From positions 1,962,805 to 2,026,804 of the forward strand of contig CP075367.1 of assembly GCA_019454165.1 (NCBI GenBank): 64,000 nt of DNA, read 5' to 3'. Positions 51,094-59,973 of the stretch are shown here, piece by piece. The DNA comes from Anaerolineales bacterium. Lineage in GTDB: Bacteria; Chloroflexota; Anaerolineae; Anaerolineales; UBA11579. The first letter of the stretch is position 1. Each line of letters starts with the position of its first letter. The notes below the pieces were generated by a model that was not told the origin of the DNA, made no database searches, and saw only the letters and a list, made by a program, of their open reading frames with translations. The position numbers and the translations under genes were made by a program.

Positions 51094-52128
51094 TTAGAAG
51101 ATGCCGAACATTTCTTGCAAGAGTGGCAGGATCAAGTTCCAGTTAGGCAACAAGACTTGCGCGCCATTGCTTGTGACCCACGGCGTTACCGCTTCACGCG
51201 GCAAGGTCACCGCGTGCATGCTATCGAAAACGATCGCGCGCAGAAACACGAAGCCATAGCGCGGCCACAACCACATGGGCAAGTTGGTATCGACTGCATC
51301 TGACAGCGCGACCAATGCGCCAGGAATATGCAGCCATTCAAGCGGATTGAGCATCTTTTTGCCGACGGCAACGATGAAGAGCTGCCCATGCGCCATGCGG
51401 AAGAAATCATCACCGCTACGGTCGCGCACGAAGGCAAGCGCCTGCGTGCCGTCGAGGTGGTGTGTGCCGGCGGGCAGGCCGGCGGTGGGCACATCCAGCG
51501 TGATGCTGACCCCGCCCAGCGCATCCACTACGGCGGGGAAACCGGCCAAACGGATGCGCAGGTAGTGGTTGACGTTGATACGGAAGCTGCTGCGAATGGT
51601 CTCGAGCGCCAGGCGCGGCCCGCCGCCCACCCCGGCGCCCTCGCCGAAGGCGTGAGCGGCGTTGATGCGGTTCTCACCGTAGCCGGGGATCGGCACCCAC
51701 AGGTCACGCGGGATGGAGAGCATCTCGATGCGGCCTTCCAGGGGGCGGGTGCTGACCAGGATCATGGTGTCACTGCGGCCAATATCGCTGCCATCCGGCG
51801 TGCGGTCAATCCCCATGATGAGCAGGTTGTTGGGCAGCGGGGTCAGGAAGTAGGCGGCCAGGGCAACGATGATGAAGATGAGCAAGCGCGAGGATAGGCA
51901 GCCGCGCTTACGCCGCGGTGGCTGCAGGGCCGCATGCGTGCTCTCGAGGGCAGCATGGCCGACAACATCCCGCGAGGTGATGGGCGCGGCCTCGCGGCGC
52001 GCAGGTGCAGGCTGCGGCGCAGCCGAGCGCACGGCGCGCTGCGGGCGGGTATCAGGCTGCAGTGGATCCGCAGGCTGCGGGTCTTGCTCGGGGCGCAGAG
52101 GGGGTTCGTAGTTTTCGTAGGGGTCCAT
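51094..52128 (-). CDS. LytR-CpsA-Psr (LCP) family glycopolymer transferase
   Basis: A 344-residue protein with a cytoplasmic Pro/Gln/Arg-rich N-terminus of about 75 residues, one membrane helix (SRLLIFIIVALAAYFL) and an LCP domain starting NNLLIMGIDRTPDG, with SDTMILVSTRP, SIPRDLWVPIPGYGENRINAAHAFG and YLRIRLAGFPAVVDALGGV, which carry the conserved Asp/Arg residues binding polyprenyl pyrophosphate. It attaches glycopolymers to peptidoglycan or to proteins. Confidence 0.93.
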   Translation of the reverse strand: MDPYENYEPPLRPEQDPQPADPLQPDTRPQRAVRSAAPQPAPARREAAPITSRDVVGHAALESTHAALQPPRRKRGCLSSRLLIFIIVALAAYFLTPLPNNLLIMGIDRTPDGSDIGRSDTMILVSTRPLEGRIEMLSIPRDLWVPIPGYGENRINAAHAFGEGAGVGGGPRLALETIRSSFRINVNHYLRIRLAGFPAVVDALGGVSITLDVPTAGLPAGTHHLDGTQALAFVRDRSGDDFFRMAHGQLFIVAVGKKMLNPLEWLHIPGALVALSDAVDTNLPMWLWPRYGFVFLRAIVFDSMHAVTLPREAVTPWVTSNGAQVLLPNWNLILPLLQEMFGIF

Positions 52129-52263
52129 AAGTAAGCTGAGGGTGGAGGATGAGCGATGAAGAAGCTCAGATATTATGCCCTCGCTGAGGAAGTAAATCGA
52201 ACTCGAGGGCTTAGTGTTATGTGAGTTTTGCAGAATGTGCGCATGATTGAACAGAAAAAGATC

Positions 52264-52300
52264 GGGCGGTCTAAACGCTGCTGCGCAGCGTAACCCGCCC
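52264..52300. repeat. GGGCGGGT/ACCCGCCC palindrome, second copy
   Basis: GGGCGGT (52264-52270), inner GCTGC-TGC-GCAGC and ACCCGCCC (52293-52300). The copy at 48641-48689 is used as a terminator; this one lies between the LCP start and the exporter terminator. The rest of the 225-base gap holds no gene. Confidence 0.65.
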
Positions 52301-52318
52301 CTGCGCGTACCGCAAAAA

Positions 52319-52351
52319 AAAGCGGGGCAGTGCTACGCACTGCCCCGCTTT
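52319..52351 (-). terminator. Terminator of the ABC exporter operon
   Basis: A perfect 15-bp stem (AAAGCGGGGCAGTGC with its complement, loop TAC), 2 bases past the stop on the minus strand and followed by a T-run. Confidence 0.9.
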
Positions 52352-52353
52352 GG

Positions 52354-54195
52354 CTAGTTGCCAGCCGCGGCCGGCCGGTTGAGCAGGAACGGATCCTGCT
52401 TGCCGGCCAGCTCCTCGCGGAACTGTTGCGTGTACAAGTTGTAGTAGTGGCCCTTCTGGCGCATCAGCTCGCTGTGGCTGCCCATCTCGGCGATCTTGCC
52501 GCCTTCGATCACCAGAATGCGGTCAGCCCGCTTGATGGTGGAGAGGCGGTGCGCGATGATGAAGCTGGTGCGGTCCTTCATCATGGTCTCCATGCCCTGC
52601 TGGATCAGCGCTTCGGTGAGCGTGTCCACCGAACTGGTGGCCTCGTCCATCACGAAGAACTCCGGGTTGGCCAGCACGGCGCGCGCCAGGCTGATGAGCT
52701 GCTTCTGGCCGACGGAGAGCAGGTTACCGCCCTCGCCCACCTGGCCGTTGTAGCCACCCTCCAACTCCTCGATGAAGCGGTGGGCACCGGCCAGCTTGGC
52801 GGCTTCTTCCACCTCTGCATCGTTGGCATCCAGACGGCCGTAGCGAATGTTCTCGCGGATCGTGCCAGAGAACAGATGCGGCGTTTGCAGCACCACACCG
52901 ATGCGGGACTGGATGCCGTGCAGGGTGAACTCCTTGTAGTCCGTGCCGCCGATGAGGATGCGGCCCTGGGTGGGCTCGAAGAAGCGGCAGATGAGATTGA
53001 CGATGGTGCTCTTGCCGCCGCCAGTGGGGCCGACCAAGGCGATGTTCTCGCCCTGCTTGACGTGCAAGTTGAAGTCAGCCAGCACGGCTTCGTCCGGCGC
53101 ATCGTCGTAGGCGAAGCGCACATTCTCGAAGACGATGTCGCCGCGGATGGTGCCCGGGTCACGCGCCGCGGGCAGATCCACCACGGTCGGCACCGCATCC
53201 ACCATCGAGAAGATACGCTCAGCCGAGGCAATGGCGTGCTGCAGCTCGGCGTAGACGCGGGCCATCTCCTGGATCGGGAAGAGCATGAAGGTCATGTAGG
53301 CGATGAAGGCCTGGATGCCGCCCAGGGTCATGCCGCCGAACTCGGTCTGGATGCCGCCGTACCAGATGATGCTGCCCAGCGAGACGGCCGTAATGATCTG
53401 CACGACCGGCAGGAACAGGGCCGAGAGCCAGGCGGCCCGGAAGCCGGCCCGGTACATCTCGCCGGTGGTGCCGCTGAACTCACGCAGGTTGGCAACCTCG
53501 CGCCCCAGCGATTTGACGACGCGCACACCGGTGATGTTCTCGTTGTAGGCGCCGGTGATGCGCGAGTTGATCTTGCGCACCTCACGGTATTCCTTGATGA
53601 TGCGCTTCTGAAACCACGAGGCAACCACGACCAGCACGGGGATACAAGCGAACACGATCAGCGCCAGCTTCCAGTTGATGATCATCATGAAGTAGGTGGC
53701 GGTGATGATGTTCATGATGCCCCAGGTGGTGTCCAGCATGCCCCAGGTGACCAGCTCGGCCACGCGGTCGGAATCAGAGGTGACGCGTGAAATGATCCAG
53801 CCGACCGGGGTGCGGTTGTAGTACGAGAGCGAGAGGTTCTGCAGGTGCTCGAACATCTTCTTGCGCAGGTCATAGCGCACGCGCTCGCCCAGCACGCCGG
53901 TAAGCCAGATGAAGGCGAACACCGCCACAGCCTGCACCAGCAACAGGGCGGCGTACGGCTTCATCAGCTCGAATACCACCCCGATATCGCGCTGGGCCAC
54001 ACCTTCGTCAATAATGCGCTTATTGAGGTAGGTGAAGTACGAATCCAGCCCGGAAACCAGGGTGATGGCGACCAGGAAACCGAGCACCCAGGGCCAGTGT
54101 GGCTTGAGCTGGCCGAGGATGCGTAGGATGGTGCGACCATTGAACTTGGTCGAAAATTCTTCTTCTTGAAACTCGTTGTAATCTTCCATATTCAT
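52354..54195 (-). CDS. Heterodimeric ABC exporter, subunit B
   Basis: A 613-residue half transporter: six membrane helices, then an ABC domain with Walker A VGPTGGGKST, signature LLSVGQKQ and Walker B FVMDEATSSVD with the catalytic Glu in place. The signature lacks the first Gly (LSVGQ for LSGGQ). The partner subunit A has the reverse defect, so the pair should have one intact and one degenerate ATP site as in TM287/288-like exporters. ATG at 54195, 2 bases past the stop of A. Confidence 0.93.
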   Translation of the reverse strand: MNMEDYNEFQEEEFSTKFNGRTILRILGQLKPHWPWVLGFLVAITLVSGLDSYFTYLNKRIIDEGVAQRDIGVVFELMKPYAALLLVQAVAVFAFIWLTGVLGERVRYDLRKKMFEHLQNLSLSYYNRTPVGWIISRVTSDSDRVAELVTWGMLDTTWGIMNIITATYFMMIINWKLALIVFACIPVLVVVASWFQKRIIKEYREVRKINSRITGAYNENITGVRVVKSLGREVANLREFSGTTGEMYRAGFRAAWLSALFLPVVQIITAVSLGSIIWYGGIQTEFGGMTLGGIQAFIAYMTFMLFPIQEMARVYAELQHAIASAERIFSMVDAVPTVVDLPAARDPGTIRGDIVFENVRFAYDDAPDEAVLADFNLHVKQGENIALVGPTGGGKSTIVNLICRFFEPTQGRILIGGTDYKEFTLHGIQSRIGVVLQTPHLFSGTIRENIRYGRLDANDAEVEEAAKLAGAHRFIEELEGGYNGQVGEGGNLLSVGQKQLISLARAVLANPEFFVMDEATSSVDTLTEALIQQGMETMMKDRTSFIIAHRLSTIKRADRILVIEGGKIAEMGSHSELMRQKGHYYNLYTQQFREELAGKQDPFLLNRPAAAGN

Positions 54196-54197
54196 TC

Positions 54198-56015
54198 CTA
54201 GCCTGTCGCAGAGGCAACTTCGCGCTGGACTTCTTCTTCGATCATGGTTTGGATGTCGAAGACCTTGCGGTACATGCCTTCCTGCGCCAGCAATTCTTCA
54301 TGGGTGCCCTGCTGCACGATCTTGCCCTGGTCGAAGACCAGGATGAGATCGGCCAGCATGACGCTCTGAATGCGGTGAGCGATCAGGAACGTAGTGCGGT
54401 TCTCCATCAGCTGCTTGAGCGCCGCCCGGATCTCGGCTTCGGTCTCGGTATCGACCGAGGACGTGGCATCATCCAGGATGAGGATGGCCGGGTTCTTGAG
54501 CAGCGTGCGCGCCAGGGTGACGCGCTGCTTCTGCCCGCCGGAGAGGGTGACGCCGCGCTCCCCCACCATCGTTTCGTAGGCCTTGGGGAAGGTGTTGATG
54601 ACGTCGTGCACCGCCGCGGCGCGGGCGGCCTGCTCGATATCGCTATCGGGGATGTCGTCGGCCACGCTGTAGCGAATGTTCTCGCGAATGCTGCGCGAGA
54701 ACAAGAAGGGCTCTTGCAGCACGATGCCGATGTTGTCACGCAGGTAGCGGCGCGGGTAGCGTTTGAGCTCCACGCCATCCAGCAGGATGCGGCCGGCGGT
54801 GTAGTCGTAGAAACGCGGCAGCAGGCTGACCAGGCTGGTCTTACCCGAGCCGGTCGAGCCCAACAGGGCGATCGTCTGCCCGGGCGCGGCGCGGAAGCTG
54901 ACATTGTTGAGCACAGCCTGGCCCGCCTCGTACTCGAAGGTCACATTCTCGAAGACGATCTCGCCACGCGGGCGGGCCGCGGGCAGGTAGTCGCCCTCAT
55001 CCAGCGGTTCGCGGTCTTCCTTGATGATGCTGGCCACGCGGTCGAACGACACCAGGCCCTGGCTCATCTGCACGATGACGCGGCCCAAGTTGCGGATCGG
55101 CCACAGCAGCCAGACCAGCACGCTGACATAGGCGATGTAGTCGCCCAGGGTCAGGATGCCCTGGATGGTCATCTGCGCGCCGAGGTAGAAGCCATACAGC
55201 ATCTGGGCGCCGGTGATGATGTCGGAGACCGGCCAGAACACCGAGTGCCACATGAGCAGCTTGCGGCCGAGCAGGTATTTGCTCCAGTTCTCCTTCTCGA
55301 ACTTGTCGATCTCGTAGCGCTGGCGGGCGAAGGCCTTGACCACGCGCACGCCGCTCAGGTTCTCCTGCAGCACAGACGAGAGCACGCCATCCTGGTTCTG
55401 GAAGTTCTCATAGGCCTTGGAGATGCGGCCGAAGAAGAAGATCGACATGCCCACGGTGATCGGCACGCAGATGACCGAGAGCCAGGCCAGGCGCGAGTTG
55501 ATGTACAGCAGCAGGCCGAAGTTGACCAGGAACAGGCTGATGATGCGCCCGAACTCGATGGATTCCTGGGCGATGAAGCGGCGAACCGCATCCACATCCG
55601 AGGTGACCTTCTGGATCAGCTCGCCGGTCTTGTGGCGGTCATGGAAGCTGAAGCTCAGGCGCTGCAACTGGTCATACAGGAAGTTGCGCAGGCGCTGGGC
55701 GACCCGCTCGCCGGTGCGCCCGGAGAGCGTGCCGCTGGCGTAGGTGAAGATGCCCTGCACGAGCGCCAGCCCCAGGAAGCCGAGCGCCACGAGCGGCACC
55801 TGGTGCGAGAAGTTGGGCGTGCCCAGCACGTCATCCACGAAGTAGGCCAGCAGCAGGTACACGGCCGAGCGGCAGATGGCCGAGACGGCCAGGCTGAAGG
55901 TGGCCATGGCATACGCGCCATAGTTGCCTTGCAGTAAGCCGAAGAAGGCTTTGATCCGCTTTTGCGAAACGACCTTCTTGAGGTCTATGATTTCTGAATT
56001 CTTTTGTTCAACCAC
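54198..56015 (-). CDS. Heterodimeric ABC exporter, subunit A
   Basis: A 605-residue half transporter with six helices, Walker A LGSTGSGKTS, intact signature LSGGQKQR and Walker B LILDDATSSVD, where Asp replaces the catalytic Glu. The frame is open back to a GTG at 56039, but ACAGGAG lies inside that extension and points to GTG at 56015 (MVEQKNSEII). The cargo is unknown; drugs, lipids or peptides are usual for this family. Confidence 0.93.
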   Translation of the reverse strand: MVEQKNSEIIDLKKVVSQKRIKAFFGLLQGNYGAYAMATFSLAVSAICRSAVYLLLAYFVDDVLGTPNFSHQVPLVALGFLGLALVQGIFTYASGTLSGRTGERVAQRLRNFLYDQLQRLSFSFHDRHKTGELIQKVTSDVDAVRRFIAQESIEFGRIISLFLVNFGLLLYINSRLAWLSVICVPITVGMSIFFFGRISKAYENFQNQDGVLSSVLQENLSGVRVVKAFARQRYEIDKFEKENWSKYLLGRKLLMWHSVFWPVSDIITGAQMLYGFYLGAQMTIQGILTLGDYIAYVSVLVWLLWPIRNLGRVIVQMSQGLVSFDRVASIIKEDREPLDEGDYLPAARPRGEIVFENVTFEYEAGQAVLNNVSFRAAPGQTIALLGSTGSGKTSLVSLLPRFYDYTAGRILLDGVELKRYPRRYLRDNIGIVLQEPFLFSRSIRENIRYSVADDIPDSDIEQAARAAAVHDVINTFPKAYETMVGERGVTLSGGQKQRVTLARTLLKNPAILILDDATSSVDTETEAEIRAALKQLMENRTTFLIAHRIQSVMLADLILVFDQGKIVQQGTHEELLAQEGMYRKVFDIQTMIEEEVQREVASATG

Positions 56016-56236
56016 TTGTATTACTCCTGTGCAGGGCACCTGGCGCTAGAGACTAAAACAGCCATCCACAACGGATGTGCGCAAACAGACTATGCATTTG
56101 ATAGCAAATGGGGGCGAGCCGCAACAAGAAGCCGCCTGGCGGCGCAGGCGCCAGCCAGACAAAACCAACGCTGGAAGTCTATACCAAAGGCGGGGTTTCG
56201 TCAAACCCGGCTTACGGATACAATTTTTGCACCCCT

Positions 56237-57802
56237 ATGAAACTAAAACTGAGCCACTTCGCCCGCTCCACCCTGATCATTGCTGCGTTCTTTGGGCTTG
56301 ATAAGGTGCTGGCCTTTGCGCGCCAGCTCATCATCAACAACCAGTTTGGCCTCTCCTACGAGCTGGACGTCTTCAATGCGGCCAACAACATCCCTGACCT
56401 GCTGTCGGCGCTGATCAGCGGCGGCGCGCTGGGCGTGGCGCTCATCCCGGTGCTCTCCGAGTACCTGGAGAAGAGCGGCCGCCAGGGCGCCTGGGACCTG
56501 TTCGTACGCATCCTCAACCTGGCCTTCATCGTCACCGCCGCGCTCTCAGTGGTCATCGCCGCCTTGGCCCCCTGGCTCATCAATACCCTGATCGCGCCCG
56601 GCTTCCCGGCCGAGCAGAAGGCGCTGGCGGTGGAGCTGATGCGGCTGGACCTGATCGCCATCATCATTTTCTCGATCAGCGGCCTGGCGATGGCCGGCCT
56701 GCAGGCCAACAAGCACTTCCTGCTGCCGGCGCTGGCGCCCGGGCTGTACAACATTGGCCAGATCTTTGGCGCGCTGGTACTGGCGCCCAGCAGCCCCTAC
56801 AACATTGGCGGGTTCGACCTGCCCCATTTTGGCATGGGCATCCACGGCCTGGTGTGGGGTGTGATCCTGGGCGCGGCGCTGCATTTGGCGATCCAGGTGC
56901 CCGGGCTGCTGGCCTACGGGTTCCGCTGGCAGCCGGTGCTGGGCCTGCGCACGGAGGGTGTGCGCAAGGTGCTGGTGCTGATGGCGCCGCGCGTGCTGAC
57001 CATGTTCTTCATCCATATTTACTTCGTGGCGCGCGACAACCTGGCCTCCGGCCTGGCCGAAGGCTCGATCACGGCGCTCAATCTGGGCTGGTTCATTATG
57101 CAGGTGCCCGAGACCCTGATCGGCAGCGCCCTGGCCATCGCCCTGCTGCCGAGCGTGGCGCAGCTGTTCACCCGCGGCGACCGGGCCGGTTTCGCCCAGG
57201 CGGTCAACGGCGCGGTGCGCACCATCCTGGCGCTCACCATCCCCGCCGCCCTGCTGCTGGGGATGGGGTTGCGCCCGCTGCTGGCGCGCGCCTTCCCCGT
57301 CTATTCGCCGGCCGAGGTAGACCTCATCGTATGGATCACGCAGCTGTACCTGGCCGGCCTGACCGGCCATGCCCTGCTGGAGATCGGCTCGCGCTCGTTC
57401 TACGCGCAGCAAGAGGCGCGCACGCCCATGTGGGCGGCGGGCATCAATTCAGCCCTGTTCGTGGCGCTGGCGGTGGTGATGACGCGCAGCATGGGCGCTG
57501 GCGGCATTGCGCTGGCGGGCACAGTAGCCTTTACGCTGGAAGCGATCGTGCTGCTGTGGCTGCTGGCGCGGCGTTACCCGGGCCTGGGCGAAACACGTAG
57601 CACGCTGCTGCGTACGGCCGCCGGCAGCCTGCTTGGCGCCGGGGCGCTGTACGCCGTGATGCAGTGGGCGCCGCTGCCGGGCTTTGTGGCGGCCCTGGGT
57701 GGCATGGTACTGGGTATGCTGCTGGCGATGGCGGTGCTATGGCCGGACCTCAAGGTGTTCGCCCAGTTGGCCAGCAGCACGGACAAGGTCGAGCCGGCAT
57801 AG
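56237..57802 (+). CDS. murJ: Second MurJ/MviN-type flippase
   Basis: A 521-residue MurJ-family membrane protein with the same helical layout as the gene at 2869; the start MKLKLSHFARSTLIIAAFFGLDKVLAFARQ and NAANNIPDLLSALISGGALG near 45 match the family. TACAAT lies 12 bases before the ATG. It is divergent from the ABC exporter. The copy at 2869 differs throughout, so the two are old paralogues; which is the main lipid II flippase is unknown. Confidence 0.9.
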   Translation: MKLKLSHFARSTLIIAAFFGLDKVLAFARQLIINNQFGLSYELDVFNAANNIPDLLSALISGGALGVALIPVLSEYLEKSGRQGAWDLFVRILNLAFIVTAALSVVIAALAPWLINTLIAPGFPAEQKALAVELMRLDLIAIIIFSISGLAMAGLQANKHFLLPALAPGLYNIGQIFGALVLAPSSPYNIGGFDLPHFGMGIHGLVWGVILGAALHLAIQVPGLLAYGFRWQPVLGLRTEGVRKVLVLMAPRVLTMFFIHIYFVARDNLASGLAEGSITALNLGWFIMQVPETLIGSALAIALLPSVAQLFTRGDRAGFAQAVNGAVRTILALTIPAALLLGMGLRPLLARAFPVYSPAEVDLIVWITQLYLAGLTGHALLEIGSRSFYAQQEARTPMWAAGINSALFVALAVVMTRSMGAGGIALAGTVAFTLEAIVLLWLLARRYPGLGETRSTLLRTAAGSLLGAGALYAVMQWAPLPGFVAALGGMVLGMLLAMAVLWPDLKVFAQLASSTDKVEPA

Positions 57803-57808
57803 ACGCCA

Positions 57809-57834
57809 TAGGGGCGCAGCATGCTGCGCCCCTA
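57809..57834. repeat. 26-bp perfect palindrome
   Basis: Half-site TAGGGGCGCAGCA, fully self-complementary with no loop. It lies 6 bases after the murJ stop. A shorter copy is at 58039-58060. Confidence 0.85.
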
Positions 57835-57837
57835 CAT

Positions 57838-58031
57838 TACCCGTGTCATTCTGACCGGGTTTGAAAACCTACACCCGAATCGCCGAAGCCAGATCAGGGA
57901 AGAATTCTTGCTGGCATATCTTCTATGCAGTGATCGTTTGTGAATCATGCGCTGCGTGGAAGAGGTAATAAACCAGATTGCTTCGTCCGTTTCCAGCGCG
58001 CAGCGCTGGAATACTCCTCGCAATGACAAGG
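57838..58031. repeat. ~190-bp element with TGTCATT/AATGACA ends
   Basis: Begins near GTGTCATTCTGACCGG and ends CTCGCAATGACAAG, the ends forming an inverted repeat. Inside lie GATTGCTTCGT (57976-57986) and a hairpin TTCCAGCGC/GCGCTGGAA. The right part matches the piece at 40969-41012. It is flanked on both sides by copies of the GCGCAGCATGCTGCGC palindrome, which suggests one compound unit. It encodes no transposase. Confidence 0.65.
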
Positions 58032-58038
58032 GTGCTAG

Positions 58039-58060
58039 AGGGCGCAGCATGCTGCGCCCT
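58039..58060. repeat. 22-bp perfect palindrome
   Basis: Half-site AGGGCGCAGCA, the same core as at 57809. Beyond it, 58061-58323 holds only AT-richer sequence without a recognised gene or terminator. Confidence 0.85.
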
Positions 58061-58323
58061 GTCACTACCTTGACACCCAAGCCCAGTTTGCCCGCAAATC
58101 CACCTTCCCTGCTATACCTACATCCTGCCCGCCCCACATAAACCAGGGGCAAACAAGGGAGTTAAAACAATTAATACATTAAGTACATTCCCTGTAAGCT
58201 CAGGCTAAAAGAGAGCGAAACGGAGGGCAAATGTTTTAACAAAACCGCGTCAAGGAGAGGGGACACAAAACTGGCTATGATGATGATTAAAACTTATCTG
58301 TGAACAAGGGATGCTATGGCCGA

Positions 58324-59973
58324 CTACAGTTCCAGCTTGGCTTTGGCCGCCTGATAATCCGAGTACCCGCCGGGGTACTCCACCAGCTTGCCGTCCTCAA
58401 GCTCCACGATGCGGGTAGCGACGCGGTCAAGGAAGTAGCGGTCATGCGAGATGGCCAGCACGCTGCCCTCGAACTCGGCCAGCGATTCTTCCAGCACTTC
58501 CGCCGAGCGGATGTCGAGGTTGTTGGTCGGCTCATCCAGCAGCAGGAAGTTGGCCCCACTGAGCATGATCAGGATGAGCTGCAAGCGGCTGCGCTCACCG
58601 CCGGAGAGCGTGCCGACCGGGTTGTTCATGCGCTGGTACTCGTAGACGAACTTGTCCAGTAGCTTCACCGCATTGGCCTCAGACAGGTTAGCCGCCCGGC
58701 GCACGGTGTCCATCAGGGTCATGGTGTGGTCGAGCGTCTCGTGCTCCTGGGCATAGTAGCCGGTTTGGATGCTGGGGCCGACTTTGATCTCGCCCGCGTC
58801 GGGTGCGTCGCGGCCGAGCAGCAGGCGGAACAGCACAGACTTGCCCGCCCCGTTGGGGCCAACCAGCCCGACCCGCTCGCCGTGCCACAGGGTAAGGCCC
58901 AGCCCATCCAGCACCTGGTTCTTGCCCTGCGGGCTATCAAAGCTCTTGGCAACGTCGGTAAGCTCCAGCACTTTGTTGCTGCCGCGCCAACCTTTGAACT
59001 GCAGGTTCATGCTGCGCGGATCAGCCTTGGGCTTCTCGACCTTCTCCATCTTCTCGATGCGCTTCATCATCGATTTGGCGCGGCGGATCAGCTTCTCATT
59101 CTCGTGCGAGCGGCCCCAGATCAGCATACGCTTGGCCGACTGCTCCAGGCGGCTGATCTCGTTCTGTTGCACTTTGAACTGGCGCTGCTGCTCGAGCAGC
59201 TTGGCCTCTTTGAGGGCTACGAATTCGGAGTAGTTGCCCTCGTAGACGGTGACCTTGCCGTCGCGCAGCTCGGCGATCTCGTCCGCAACCACGTCGAGCA
59301 TGAAACGGTCGTGCGAGATGATGACCACGCCGCCGTGATAGTTGCGGATGTACTGCTCGAGGAACTCCTTGCCGTCCATGTCGAGATGGTTGTCGGGCTC
59401 GTCCAGCAGCAGGATGTCCGGGCGGGTGACCAGCAGCTTAGTCAGGCCCAGCAGCTTCTTCTGGCCGCCGCTCAGGTTGCTGACGGACAGCTCCAGCTCG
59501 TGCTCGGCGAAGCCCAGGCTCAGCAGCGTGGAGCGCACCTGGCCTTCGTAGCCCGGGCCGCCGATGCGGGTATGCTCCTCCAGCAGCTGGGCATGCTCCT
59601 CCAGCTTGCGGCTGAGACGTTTCTCATCACTGTAGACCTCCGGCTGGCCCATTTGCTCTTCCACCAGGGCCAGCGAGCGTTCGAGCTCAAACAGGCGCGT
59701 GTGGGCGGTCAAGGCCTCCTGCAGCAGGGTGTGCTCAGGGTTGAAGCGCGGCTCCTGCGGCAGGTAGCCAATGCTGAGCTTGCCGCGCATGTTGGCGTAG
59801 CCGGTCTCGGTGGTCAACTCGCCGGAGATGAGGCGCAGGAGGGTGCTTTTACCGCTGCCGTTGATGCCGATCAGGCCGACGCAGCGATCCTTGTGGATTT
59901 CCCAGGAGAGGTTCTTGAAAACCGGCTCGGCATTGTAGGTGACAGTGACCTGGTCGAGGCTGAAGCCGATTAT
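58324..59973 (-). CDS. ABC-F family ATPase, apparent AUA start
   Basis: A 549-residue protein with two ABC domains and no membrane helices: first site GINGSGKST, LSGGQKKLLGL and LLLDEPDNHLD; second site GPNGAGKSV, LSGGERSRLQLIL and LLLDEPTNNLD. ABC-F proteins bind the ribosome and relieve stalling or give antibiotic protection. No ATG, GTG or TTG occurs between the upstream in-frame stop and the first Walker A. AGGAGG lies 5 bases before ATA at 59973, and that ATA overlaps the DUF4260 stop as ATAA, exactly where an ATGA overlap would be. A truncated start at TTG 59817 would remove Walker A and is unlikely. Confidence 0.88.
   Translation of the reverse strand: MIGFSLDQVTVTYNAEPVFKNLSWEIHKDRCVGLIGINGSGKSTLLRLISGELTTETGYANMRGKLSIGYLPQEPRFNPEHTLLQEALTAHTRLFELERSLALVEEQMGQPEVYSDEKRLSRKLEEHAQLLEEHTRIGGPGYEGQVRSTLLSLGFAEHELELSVSNLSGGQKKLLGLTKLLVTRPDILLLDEPDNHLDMDGKEFLEQYIRNYHGGVVIISHDRFMLDVVADEIAELRDGKVTVYEGNYSEFVALKEAKLLEQQRQFKVQQNEISRLEQSAKRMLIWGRSHENEKLIRRAKSMMKRIEKMEKVEKPKADPRSMNLQFKGWRGSNKVLELTDVAKSFDSPQGKNQVLDGLGLTLWHGERVGLVGPNGAGKSVLFRLLLGRDAPDAGEIKVGPSIQTGYYAQEHETLDHTMTLMDTVRRAANLSEANAVKLLDKFVYEYQRMNNPVGTLSGGERSRLQLILIMLSGANFLLLDEPTNNLDIRSAEVLEESLAEFEGSVLAISHDRYFLDRVATRIVELEDGKLVEYPGGYSDYQAAKAKLEL

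Noticed and set aside
58324-59817. ABC-F gene starting at TTG 59817
   Set aside because: This start would delete the first Walker A (GINGSGKST), which lies upstream in the same open frame.
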